Positions 1 through 6,351 of a DNA stretch of 8,256 nt are shown here, piece after piece. This DNA comes from Hyphomicrobiales bacterium. GTDB lineage: Bacteria; Pseudomonadota; Alphaproteobacteria; Rhizobiales; JAJFHB01. A model generated the notes under the pieces. The model was given only the letters and a program-made list of their open reading frames with translations. It searched no databases and was not told where the DNA came from. The position numbers were made by a program, and so were the translations under genes. Positions within the stretch are counted from its first letter, which is position 1. Every line of letters starts with the position of its first letter. Location: NCBI GenBank assembly GCA_021775795.1, contig JAJFHB010000696.1:1-8256 (forward strand), written 5' to 3'.

Positions 1-1002
1 TGTGAAGTAATTTGCCTTATAGGTCTGGATCTGGAAGCGCCAGCCGCGTGCAGTCGCGTTGATGGCATCTGCTGCTTCGGAACTTTCGCCGGTACTCCAG
101 GCAAAAACCGAAACCCAGTGCTCATCATCACCGACCGACACCACATGAGCTGTTACATTGGTACCATCCAGCATGACCACATCGACTGTGGTTTCATCGG
201 CATCTTCGACGGCAGCAGAATCGGCGGCGGAACGCTCGTCCCAAAGCTCCAGCTGCGATACGGAGCGAACGTCAAAACCAAGGTCGGCATTTGACTTCAT
301 CTCGTAGCCTTCGGGCAGATTGGCAATCCGAAAGCCGGGATCACTGCCTTCAACATCTTCAAATTCATAGATGAGAACTTCACCGTCCGAATGCGAAATG
401 GTTACCCGCTCCACGTCGGCTTCGGTAAATTCATAGACAGATTTTTCGGCCCAGCCGCGCACATCAAGCGGCGCGTTCATGTCGCCGCTCACCAGCCAGG
501 TCTGAGCATCACCGGGAACCCGCACGTAGAGACCATTGCGTCCAGGCCCGAGCAAACCGTATTTGATTTTTCCCAGGACGACTTCGGCGATGAGGACACC
601 TTTTGCATCGAGCAATTGCACGAGCTTTGAATCGGCGTCTTCGGCCCGAGGGTCACCGAGTTCGAGCAGATGGTAACGATCCTCATTGCTGGTTTTTGCC
701 TCCACCACAAACATCTGCGTCAGGCCGACAATTGTTTCTCGAATTTCGTTGGTGTTGGCGGAAAAACCGCTTCGTTCCTCAATGCCCCAGCCGTCATCCG
801 TCTGCACGATGTTGATGCTTTCATCGCCTTGCACGACGCTGATGCGCGCAACACTTTCCTGTTTTGATGTCAGATCAGCAAACAGGGCCTCACCGGCAGC
901 AATCGATGAAACCGCGGTACGGCTTGCGTTGTAGGTCCATGCAGCGGCACCAAGGGAAACGGCAGCCGCAATGGTCAGCCCGTAAAAGAGTTTGGGTGTC
1001 AT
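1..1002 (-). CDS. DUF4340 domain-containing protein, membrane-anchored (C-terminus beyond left edge)
   Basis: The first 334 codons are visible and open, and the gene runs off the left edge. The ATG at 1002-1000 is preceded by a purine-rich AGGGAG about 10 nt upstream. Residues 5-22 (LFYGLTIAAAVSLGAAAW) form a single N-terminal membrane anchor, and the rest should be periplasmic. Family-like segments seen in order are GWGIEERSGFSAN (71-83), EAKTS (101-105), an LGDP turn (115-118), VVLGK (141-145) and a VRVPGD...TWLVSG stretch (160-173). Near the edge, GWRFQIQTYKANYF resembles the closing motif of DUF4340 proteins, so little is probably missing. An acidic, Ala-rich insert lies near residues 260-275. 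It is the last gene of the ABC operon, 16 bp after the GldG-like gene. DUF4340 proteins regularly accompany GldG-like proteins; the biochemical role is unknown. The family call is from remembered motifs, not a search. Confidence 0.7.
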   Translation of the reverse strand, partial: MTPKLFYGLTIAAAVSLGAAAWTYNASRTAVSSIAAGEALFADLTSKQESVARISVVQGDESINIVQTDDGWGIEERSGFSANTNEIRETIVGLTQMFVVEAKTSNEDRYHLLELGDPRAEDADSKLVQLLDAKGVLIAEVVLGKIKYGLLGPGRNGLYVRVPGDAQTWLVSGDMNAPLDVRGWAEKSVYEFTEADVERVTISHSDGEVLIYEFEDVEGSDPGFRIANLPEGYEMKSNADLGFDVRSVSQLELWDERSAADSAAVEDADETTVDVVMLDGTNVTAHVVSVGDDEHWVSVFAWSTGESSEAADAINATARGWRFQIQTYKANYFT

Positions 1003-1018
1003 CTCTATCGTCTCCCTA

Positions 1019-2920
1019 TCATATGGCCGTTTTGGCGGCACTCTGGCGGGCACGGCGGACGCCGAAAACACACAACCCGAGGAACGCAACAAGAAGAGGT
1101 ATGGCTGCGATGTTGGCAAACTTGAGCCAGAACTCCAGCTTATCGATGTCGCTTCTCAATGCCCGCTTTACTTCCCTTAACTCACCGCGAACGGTGAGCA
1201 ACTGGGTGCGGAAGTTCTCAATCGCTTCTTCCTGATCGGATGTCAAAATGACCGTGCCGCCGTCATCTGTTCGTTGCAGATCACGCAGATCGGCCTGGAC
1301 CTGTTCCAGTTCCGCATTGAGGTCTTCTTCGCGCGCCCTGTACTGCAAATCAGCGGCTTCCTGAATTTCCTCAACGAGGTGGAACGGGCGGCTTTGAACA
1401 CCTCGGCCACGCAGGTTGATGAGAGCTTCACCACCGCTCAGGTTATCAACAACGTTCAGGAAGAAATCACCATTGTTGGCCAGTGGCACAATGACGTCCT
1501 GACCAAGGAAATTTTGAACACGCATCCAGAGACTGTCGTACAGGAAGTCCACATCGCCGAACACGACAGCGTTGATACGGCCACTTGCCAGATGTTCGGG
1601 GGCATCCGGGTCAGCTTCTTCTTCCTCTTCACCTTCCGCAATAGGACGGCCGTCCGGGAATGCAGAGGAAACATTGCCGACAACGCGCGCGGCCAAAGCG
1701 ATGGTGGCTTCGCCATCAACATATTGCTCAAGCAGGGTCAATGGATTGGGGCCGAGCGCAAATTGCTCTGCTTCCATGCGCATGGCACGAAGGCTTGAAG
1801 AAATGAGCGGCGTAAACTCTGTGGCCGCACCCTCTATCGGGTCCACGGCGCCGGCCGTGTGGAGGTTCAAAAGCTCGATGCCATCGGCACTGACCGAATC
1901 AGCATCCAACCCTGTGGCATCAACTGCGAGCCAACCCACATAGTCGACGACAACAGGATTGCTGGCAGAGCCGAACTGAACACGGCGCGCAAAATCGATA
2001 TCCGCAACCACCGTGTTTTCTGCCATCTCCACGCCCCAGGCGTTGAGAAGCCGTTCAAATCCATATTCCTGAACGCCGCCGATAAAGCCTGGCACCTGGC
2101 CCTGCCCTATTTCAACATTGGGATCTGCAAAAACAATGACCCTGCCGCCGCCGATGGCAAACTGGTCAATCGAATAAAGCAGGCTTTCGGAAAGCCCCAC
2201 AGGCTGCGCAATGATGAGAATGCTTATGTCGTCGGGAATTTCAGCCGACTGCGCATTGACGGCTCTGACGTCGTAGAATTCACGCAACTGAGCGATGATC
2301 TGCCAGTCAGGCTGTTGCCCGCTCTGCATGTCGTAGGCACCGACCAGCGGCAGGCCAGACACCACGGCAATGGCCTGTTTTTCGGGGTTTGCCAGCGAAT
2401 AGACCAGCTTGGTGAAATCATACTCAAGGAACCGCTCCCGCTCCAGCGGAATGAAAGCCTGAACCTGCTGATTGTCAGTGCTGTTCGTCGCCGAATAACC
2501 GAAGTAACCGTTCACGCCATCGTCACCCAGTGGTATGGCCGTGAGACCTGCTGCAACAGCGCGGTCTTCGGCATCCGAAAAGGCCTCCGGATCGAAGACT
2601 TCCAGGTTGATCTTGCCACCGGATATGTCGGCATATTGTTCCAGCAGCGAGCGCACGCGCTCGAAATAGCGCTGGAATGTCGGCACCGCCTCGCCCAGAT
2701 CGGTAGAGAAATAGAGCTTCACATTAATTGGCTCATCAATGCCCTCCAGCACTTCATGAGTGCCCGCAGAAAGCGTGTAGAGCCGTTCCTCGGTGAGGTC
2801 GATCTTGCTGCCCTGGAACAAAGTGTCGGACAGAACGTTGACAGACAGCAGTGTGATCGCTGCCATGATAACGCAGCCCAAGGCGAGAAGGTTTTGGTTG
2901 GGTTTCTTGGTCTGAGACAT
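1019..2920 (-). CDS. GldG-like ABC transporter auxiliary protein (ABC_transp_aux family)
   Basis: This 633-aa protein is probably the extracytoplasmic partner of the neighbouring ATPase and permease. It has an N-terminal membrane segment (about 11-31), followed by the family hallmark DLTEERLYTLS (41-51). A large periplasmic region follows, with an acidic linker of five consecutive Glu near residue 430. Next come VVFGDVDFL (about 452-460), NGDFFLNVVDNLSGGE (about 483-498) and LRGRGVQSRPF (about 501-511). A charged, probably coiled-coil stretch spans about 515-590, and a second membrane segment spans 601-621 before a basic cytoplasmic tail. This two-anchor layout matches GldG and its non-gliding homologues. 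The ATG lies 2 bp after the permease stop, with AAGGCG inside the permease end as a likely ribosome site, suggesting translational coupling. In Bacteroidetes the GldAFG complex is needed for gliding. Here that role is unlikely and the substrate is unknown. Confidence 0.85.
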   Translation of the reverse strand: MSQTKKPNQNLLALGCVIMAAITLLSVNVLSDTLFQGSKIDLTEERLYTLSAGTHEVLEGIDEPINVKLYFSTDLGEAVPTFQRYFERVRSLLEQYADISGGKINLEVFDPEAFSDAEDRAVAAGLTAIPLGDDGVNGYFGYSATNSTDNQQVQAFIPLERERFLEYDFTKLVYSLANPEKQAIAVVSGLPLVGAYDMQSGQQPDWQIIAQLREFYDVRAVNAQSAEIPDDISILIIAQPVGLSESLLYSIDQFAIGGGRVIVFADPNVEIGQGQVPGFIGGVQEYGFERLLNAWGVEMAENTVVADIDFARRVQFGSASNPVVVDYVGWLAVDATGLDADSVSADGIELLNLHTAGAVDPIEGAATEFTPLISSSLRAMRMEAEQFALGPNPLTLLEQYVDGEATIALAARVVGNVSSAFPDGRPIAEGEEEEEADPDAPEHLASGRINAVVFGDVDFLYDSLWMRVQNFLGQDVIVPLANNGDFFLNVVDNLSGGEALINLRGRGVQSRPFHLVEEIQEAADLQYRAREEDLNAELEQVQADLRDLQRTDDGGTVILTSDQEEAIENFRTQLLTVRGELREVKRALRSDIDKLEFWLKFANIAAIPLLVAFLGLCVFGVRRARQSAAKTAI

Positions 2921-2922
2921 TT

Positions 2923-3657
2923 CTAACTCGCCTTCTTCATACGAACAGCGACGGTGTTGGCGAACAGCCAGAAGGCCATCATGGAGAGATAGAAGACAAT
3001 ATCGGTTGCATCAAAAACGCCGCGCGTCACGTTCTCGAAATGATTGAGAACGCTGAGTGACGAGATCGCCGAGATAAGGAACTCCGGCAACCAGTCGTGG
3101 AAGACATTCAACACTACCTGTGTGCCGCTCAGAACGAACATGAAGCAAACGGATGCCGCCACCACAAAGGCGATGACCTGATTTTTCGTGAGCGCGGAAA
3201 TTGTCGACCCGATGGCGAGAAAAACGCAGGACATCAGAAAGCTTCCAACATAACTCGCGGTAATGACGCCGTTGTCGGGGTCGCCAAGGATGTTGACCGA
3301 AATCCAGATCGGCATGGTCAAAATCAGCGCGATGGCCAGAAATATGGCGCCGGCAACAAATTTTCCAAGCACTGCCTGGCCTGCCGTAATCGGCAAGGTC
3401 ATCAAAAGCTCAATTGTGCCTGAGCGGCGCTCCTCGGACCACAATCGCATGGCAATCGCTGGCACCAGGAGAAGAAACAACCACGGGTGATATTCGAAAA
3501 ACGGCTGAAGATTGGCTTCTCCACGGTCAAAGAACGTGCCGATGAAAAAAGCAAAGACGCCGGTCAACGCTGCGAAGATGGCCAGAAACACATAAGCGAT
3601 CGGCGTGCCGAAGTAGCTGCGCAATTCGCGTTTGGCGATGGTCCAGATGTTACGCAT
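2923..3657 (-). CDS. ABC-2 type permease, GldF-like
   Basis: This 244-aa integral membrane protein is the transmembrane subunit of an ABC-2 exporter. It opens with an amphipathic segment (IAKRELRSYFGTPIAYVF, residues 7-24) typical of this family. It has six likely membrane spans, at about 20-42, 58-72, 95-117, 132-156, 160-180 and 218-238. Between the second and third span is the sequence SEERRSGTIELLMTLPIT, which fits the conserved E-x-x-x-GT-x-E-x-L-x-x-x-P element of ABC-2 permeases, where the ATPase is thought to dock. No ATPase domain is fused. The ATG start overlaps the end of the ATPase gene by 8 bp, and the stop is 2 bp before the GldG-like gene, so it should be made as part of one operon. 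Length and topology match GldF. The substrate cannot be read from the sequence. Confidence 0.85.
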   Translation of the reverse strand: MRNIWTIAKRELRSYFGTPIAYVFLAIFAALTGVFAFFIGTFFDRGEANLQPFFEYHPWLFLLLVPAIAMRLWSEERRSGTIELLMTLPITAGQAVLGKFVAGAIFLAIALILTMPIWISVNILGDPDNGVITASYVGSFLMSCVFLAIGSTISALTKNQVIAFVVAASVCFMFVLSGTQVVLNVFHDWLPEFLISAISSLSVLNHFENVTRGVFDATDIVFYLSMMAFWLFANTVAVRMKKAS

Positions 3658-4612
3658 TGGCGCCTCCGGTGTCGGACGTCGTTATCTGCCGGAAGACATC
3701 GTCAAGATTGCCCTGCTCCACAAAAAGCTCATCAGTCTGCACGCCGTTCGACCGCAGCGCATCGATGACATCGGCTGTGATCTGCCGGCGCCCGACGGTC
3801 ATCGCGCGCAAACGGCTCTTGTTTTTGCCGCGACTGAGGATCTGTGTTTTGCCTACGCTCGGCAGTGCATCCAACACGGCGCGGGCGCGATCCAGGTCTT
3901 CTGAGTTAAGGCGGATCGCGACGGCATTATTATAGTCGAGACGGTGCTTGAGTTCCCGCGACGTTCCATCCGCAACGATCTTGCCCTTGTCGATGACAAT
4001 GGCTCGCGTGCACACAGCGTCTACTTCTTCCAGAATATGGGTCGAAACGATGATCGCCTTTTCCTTGGCCATCGATTTGATCAGCGAGCGCACATGATGC
4101 TTCTGGTTTGGATCAAGACCGTCCGTCGGCTCGTCGAGGATGAGAACATCAGGATCGTGCAGAATGGCCTGAGCCAGACCAACGCGGCGCTTGAAGCCTT
4201 TCGACAGCGTATCAATGCTTTGATGTAAAACGCCACGCAACTGCGTCGCGTCGACAGTGCGGATGATGGCTTCGCGACGGGCACTGCCTTTGAGGCCGCG
4301 CACTTCAGCAATGAACCGCAGGAAGGCCAGCGGCGTCATTTCGCCATAGCACGGCGCCCCCTCCGGCATATAGCCAATGTGCGCTTTGGCGCGTCTTGGA
4401 TGTTGCGCAACGTCATATGCGCACACCTCAGCGGTACCGGAATCAGGTTCCAGAAAGCCCGCCGCCATTTTCATCGTCGTCGACTTGCCCGCGCCATTCG
4501 GCCCGAGAAACCCGACCACTTCACCCTTCTCGACAGTGAGCGAAATGCCGTCCACCGCAGTGAGCGAACCAAAGCGTTTCGTCAAGCCATCAAGAATGAT
4601 CAACTCATCCAT
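3650..4612 (-). CDS. ABC transporter ATP-binding protein, GldA-like
   Basis: This 320-aa cytoplasmic ATPase powers the adjacent permease. Counting from the ATG at 4612, I see Walker A GPNGAGKST (37-45), a Q-loop-region YMPEGAPCY (81-89) with Glu where many ABC ATPases have Gln, signature LSKGFKRRV (136-144), Walker B plus D-loop LILDEPTDGLDP (157-168) and the switch His in STHILEE (His192). A C-terminal extension of about 100 residues follows the nucleotide-binding domain, as usual for ABC-2/GldA-type ATPases. A TTG two codons upstream (4618) would also be in frame. ATG 4612 is chosen because GGAGG at 4620-4624 sits 7 nt before it, but only 1 nt before the TTG. It is the first gene of the operon and overlaps the permease by 8 bp. 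The family is certain; the transported substrate is not known. Confidence 0.95.
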   Translation of the reverse strand: MDELIILDGLTKRFGSLTAVDGISLTVEKGEVVGFLGPNGAGKSTTMKMAAGFLEPDSGTAEVCAYDVAQHPRRAKAHIGYMPEGAPCYGEMTPLAFLRFIAEVRGLKGSARREAIIRTVDATQLRGVLHQSIDTLSKGFKRRVGLAQAILHDPDVLILDEPTDGLDPNQKHHVRSLIKSMAKEKAIIVSTHILEEVDAVCTRAIVIDKGKIVADGTSRELKHRLDYNNAVAIRLNSEDLDRARAVLDALPSVGKTQILSRGKNKSRLRAMTVGRRQITADVIDALRSNGVQTDELFVEQGNLDDVFRQITTSDTGGANA

Positions 4613-4619
4613 CAGCAAT

Positions 4620-4624
4620 CCTCC
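4620..4624 (-). promoter_or_regulatory. Shine-Dalgarno site that fixes the ATPase start
   Basis: On the minus strand this reads GGAGG, 7 nt before ATG 4612. The upstream in-frame TTG is only one base away from it, which rules that TTG out as the start. Confidence 0.8.
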
Positions 4625-4640
4625 ATCGCGATACCGCGAT
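4625..4640 (-). repeat. Perfect 6-bp inverted repeat abutting the ATPase ribosome site
   Basis: The minus strand reads ATCGCG-GTAT-CGCGAT, a 6-bp stem with a 4-nt loop. It ends exactly where the GGAGG ribosome site of the ABC operon begins. It could form an RNA hairpin in the 5' leader, or serve as a small DNA operator. The symmetry is seen directly; a regulatory role is inference. Confidence 0.5.
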
Positions 4641-4741
4641 TCCCAAATCTTATCGGTCCTGTTCGGATCGGTCGTGTGCAGATTTCCGTACTTAACAGGC
4701 GCAGCGCATGCTGTGTTCTTGAACCGGTTGTGTCGTCCAAC

Positions 4742-4770
4742 ATCACATAAAGCAGGCCAGATTTTGGCAA
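4742..4770 (-). promoter_or_regulatory. Candidate sigma-70-like promoter for the ABC operon
   Basis: On the minus strand, TTGCCA (4770-4765; five of six bases match TTGACA) is followed after 17 bp by TGTGAT (4747-4742; four of six match TATAAT). A start near 4735 would give a leader of about 120 nt containing the inverted repeat at 4625-4640. The -10 is weak and such matches arise by chance, so this is only a candidate. Confidence 0.3.
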
Positions 4771-4924
4771 GCCGTGCCAGTTCCGGCAGCTCGCTGCAAC
4801 TCCCCTTTGGCAGAGTGGTAAATCATCGAAAAATTCATTCCAGCGATTGTCGTTGAGTTACAGGCATACGGCTACCGCAAGAGCGCGCAACATTGCCTCT
4901 TTTGCGCTTCGTGACAAGACCTGC

Positions 4925-4943
4925 GTGCATTAAATTTTTGCAC
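4925..4943. repeat. Small inverted repeat GTGCA-N9-TGCAC
   Basis: GTGCA (4925-4929) and TGCAC (4939-4943) are perfect inverted copies around an AT-rich 9-bp spacer. A further GCAC occurs at 4945-4948. The arrangement resembles a dimeric regulator operator, placed about 130 bp before the exported-protein gene. Five-base arms are short, so chance is a real alternative. Confidence 0.3.
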
Positions 4944-5002
4944 TGCACACTGGATCAGCGCATCGAAAATATGACGTTCACGAAATTGCTACCCGTATCG
5001 GA

Positions 5003-5030
5003 TTGAGTCGGCCTAGTGATTGCGTATGCT
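5003..5030 (+). promoter_or_regulatory. Candidate sigma-70-like promoter for the exported protein
   Basis: TTGAGT (5003-5008) and TATGCT (5025-5030) each match four of six consensus bases and are separated by 16 bp. Transcription would begin near 5037, giving a leader of about 38 nt before the ATG at 5075. Position and spacing are good; the match to consensus is only moderate. Confidence 0.4.
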
Positions 5031-5074
5031 GGCCGAAACCAGTGCCTTCGCAGGTTCAGCTTTTGGAGACTGAA

Positions 5075-5743
5075 ATGAAGCTCAAAGTCCTTACCGCAAT
5101 AATTGCCGGAACATTTATGTTTGCGAGCAACCCTGCACCAACGGTTCATGCTGCAGAACGGGATCTCGTTGGCGTTTATACGGTTGTTACCGCCCGCCGC
5201 GCCGCCGATGTCGCCGGTGGCAGCGAAGACCTAACGATGGACGACGATGCAGTGGGCCGGGTCGTGCTGTTCGGTGAAAGCCTTGAATGGTTTGATGGCA
5301 AGACCTGCGAAACCTGGACGACATCTGAAGTGCCGGACGGTGCGGTAGTGAATCTTGATGACCCCATGCTGTCTGACCTGCAGGCCGGGGAGACGGTTCG
5401 ACGCGGCTCAATCGGCCGTGTGTCTACTGAGTTTCACGGTTGGACAATTACCTGCGACGGTGAATATCTCGCAGCAATCCAGTTCATCGACCGTTATGTG
5501 CTTGTGATTCCAAGCCCGTCAGGCCTGACCAACCTCATTCTCGAACGCCCGCAATCTCAGGAAACCATCGCCCTGGTTCAGTATTCCCTGCAAGGCCATG
5601 GTCTCTACACCGGTGAACTCACCGGCGAGATCGATGCCGCCACCCGCCGCGCCATCGCCGCTCGTGCTTTCGACCTTGGCGCCGATTATGAATTTGAGGC
5701 TGGCGTACTGACAGTTGAGCTGCTGCTGGATTTGATGCAGTAG
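5075..5743 (+). CDS. Exported protein with degenerate peptidoglycan-binding-like C-terminal domain
   Basis: This 222-aa protein of unrecognised family is probably secreted to the periplasm. The ATG at 5075 is chosen over the upstream in-frame TTG at 5003 because GGAG (5065-5068) lies 6 nt before it and a clean signal peptide begins there: MKLK, a hydrophobic core, and VHA-A as the likely cleavage point after residue 26. The mature N-terminal part (27-165) has no motif I can name. It contains exactly two cysteines (78 and 126) that could form a disulfide. Residues 166-222 resemble a PG_binding_1-type repeat: VQYSL...GLYTGELTGEIDAATRRAI follows the Q-x-x-L, G-x-Y-x-G-x-x-x-G-x-x-D-x-x-T-x-x-A-I pattern. 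It is a stand-alone gene, divergent from the ABC operon and convergent with the next gene. A cell-wall role is inference from the C-terminal domain only. Confidence 0.6.
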   Translation: MKLKVLTAIIAGTFMFASNPAPTVHAAERDLVGVYTVVTARRAADVAGGSEDLTMDDDAVGRVVLFGESLEWFDGKTCETWTTSEVPDGAVVNLDDPMLSDLQAGETVRRGSIGRVSTEFHGWTITCDGEYLAAIQFIDRYVLVIPSPSGLTNLILERPQSQETIALVQYSLQGHGLYTGELTGEIDAATRRAIAARAFDLGADYEFEAGVLTVELLLDLMQ

Positions 5744-5781
5744 CAAGATTTTCGACGCTTGGTAATTTGTAGATTTCGCAA

Positions 5782-5805
5782 ACGAACAGAATTGAAACTG
5801 TTTGT
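5782..5805. terminator. Possible weak bidirectional terminator hairpin
   Basis: ACGAACAG (5782-5789) pairs with CTGTTTGT (5798-5805) over 8 bp, with one G-T pair on the plus strand and an 8-nt loop. It lies between two convergent genes and touches the stop codon of the minus-strand one. Neither side has a convincing run of T residues and the stem is AT-rich, so termination would be weak at best. Confidence 0.3.
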
Positions 5806-6278
5806 CATTTGCCAACCCAGTTGATGCGAAGATGCTGCGGTATTTGTTGCTGTTCACATTCGATGGGACGACCTGTTTTTTCCAACCGGTGGCCGGCAGA
5901 GCGAAACGTCAACGCGCCTGATAATTGGTCGTTCAATGCAATCTCCCAGTCAAACTCCTGATAGTCGCCTCTGGTGACTGCCGCCTTATCGGAACAGGCA
6001 ATCCGATCAATTGGGAGAGGACTTATGCTTGTGTCGGGATAACCAAATGTGACCTTCAAGTTCGATACATTCGCAAAACAGAGATTGGCCTGGACCAAAC
6101 GAAAGCTGATTTGGCCATTGTCATGCCTGATCCAATCCAGAATATGATCGATGTCCAGCACCAGTTCGCTCCGCCAATCCTTCTGATCCGGTTCTGGTGA
6201 GATCAAGCGAATTGCGTAGATTGAGTCGTCATGAAAGGTTTCGAGACTATCTCCGCCTGGCGTTTCGAACGTTGCCAT
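5805..6278 (-). CDS. Conserved-looking hypothetical protein, 157 aa
   Basis: I do not recognise a named family. The ATG at 6278 has AGGAG 5 nt upstream, which supports a real gene. The protein has no signal peptide or membrane segment and is probably cytosolic. It looks like one beta-rich domain: an opening FHDDSIYAIRLI (15-26), an alternating hydrophobic LVLDIDHILDWI (39-50), then a run of predicted strands through NLKVTFGYP and FDWEIALND, closing with GALTFRSAGHRLE and a PIEC...Q tail. The pattern of a strand with conserved-looking Asp residues and a late GxLxFxSxG strand recalls small single-domain hypothetical proteins, some of which act as immunity or accessory proteins, but I cannot support any function here. 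It is divergent from the DUF6714-like gene (73 bp between starts) and convergent with the exported protein. Confidence 0.7.
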   Translation of the reverse strand: MATFETPGGDSLETFHDDSIYAIRLISPEPDQKDWRSELVLDIDHILDWIRHDNGQISFRLVQANLCFANVSNLKVTFGYPDTSISPLPIDRIACSDKAAVTRGDYQEFDWEIALNDQLSGALTFRSAGHRLEKTGRPIECEQQQIPQHLRINWVGK

Positions 6279-6330
6279 CTCAACTCCTGTCGTCGATCAG
6301 TTTCTGCCCCGCCAAGCTGGACTTCGCGGC

Positions 6331-6336
6331 TACAAT
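6331..6336 (+). promoter_or_regulatory. Candidate -10 element close to the DUF6714-like start
   Basis: TACAAT matches TATAAT in five of six bases and lies 15 nt before the ATG at 6352. No good -35 is visible at normal spacing. If used, the transcript would have a leader of only about 9 nt, consistent with the absence of a ribosome site there. Confidence 0.3.
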
Positions 6337-6351
6337 TTATAGCATGCGTTC

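Larger units (their letters stand above)
4641..5002. other. Divergent intergenic region without a supported gene
   Basis: This stretch separates the ABC operon from the exported-protein gene. I found no convincing reading frame on either strand; the longest small ATG-initiated frame I checked lacks a ribosome site. What it does contain is the candidate minus-strand promoter at 4742-4770, the inverted repeat at 4925-4943, and scattered AT-rich patches. I see no tRNA-like or terminator-like structure. Confidence 0.6.

Noticed and set aside
1859..2926. A 355-codon open frame on the plus strand
   Set aside because: It lies wholly antisense to the well-supported GldG-like gene, shows no recognisable domain, and has the composition expected of a shadow frame of a GC-rich gene.
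4613..4824. The minus-strand frame remains open for about 70 codons upstream of the ATPase ATG
   Set aside because: It has no ATG, GTG or TTG start apart from the TTG at 4618, the GGAGG site points to ATG 4612, and GldA-type ATPases normally begin within about ten residues of the L-T-K-x-F-G motif.
4743..4838. A 31-aa ATG-initiated frame on the minus strand in the intergenic region
   Set aside because: It has no ribosome site, and neither a membrane segment nor a familiar small-protein pattern. Frames of this size are expected by chance.
5003..5074. A 24-codon N-terminal extension of the exported protein from TTG 5003
   Set aside because: It would bury the signal peptide, and a good ribosome site precedes ATG 5075.
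5519..5857. A 112-codon minus-strand frame across the convergent junction
   Set aside because: It overlaps the ends of two better-supported genes, has no ribosome site that I can see, and has no recognisable domain.
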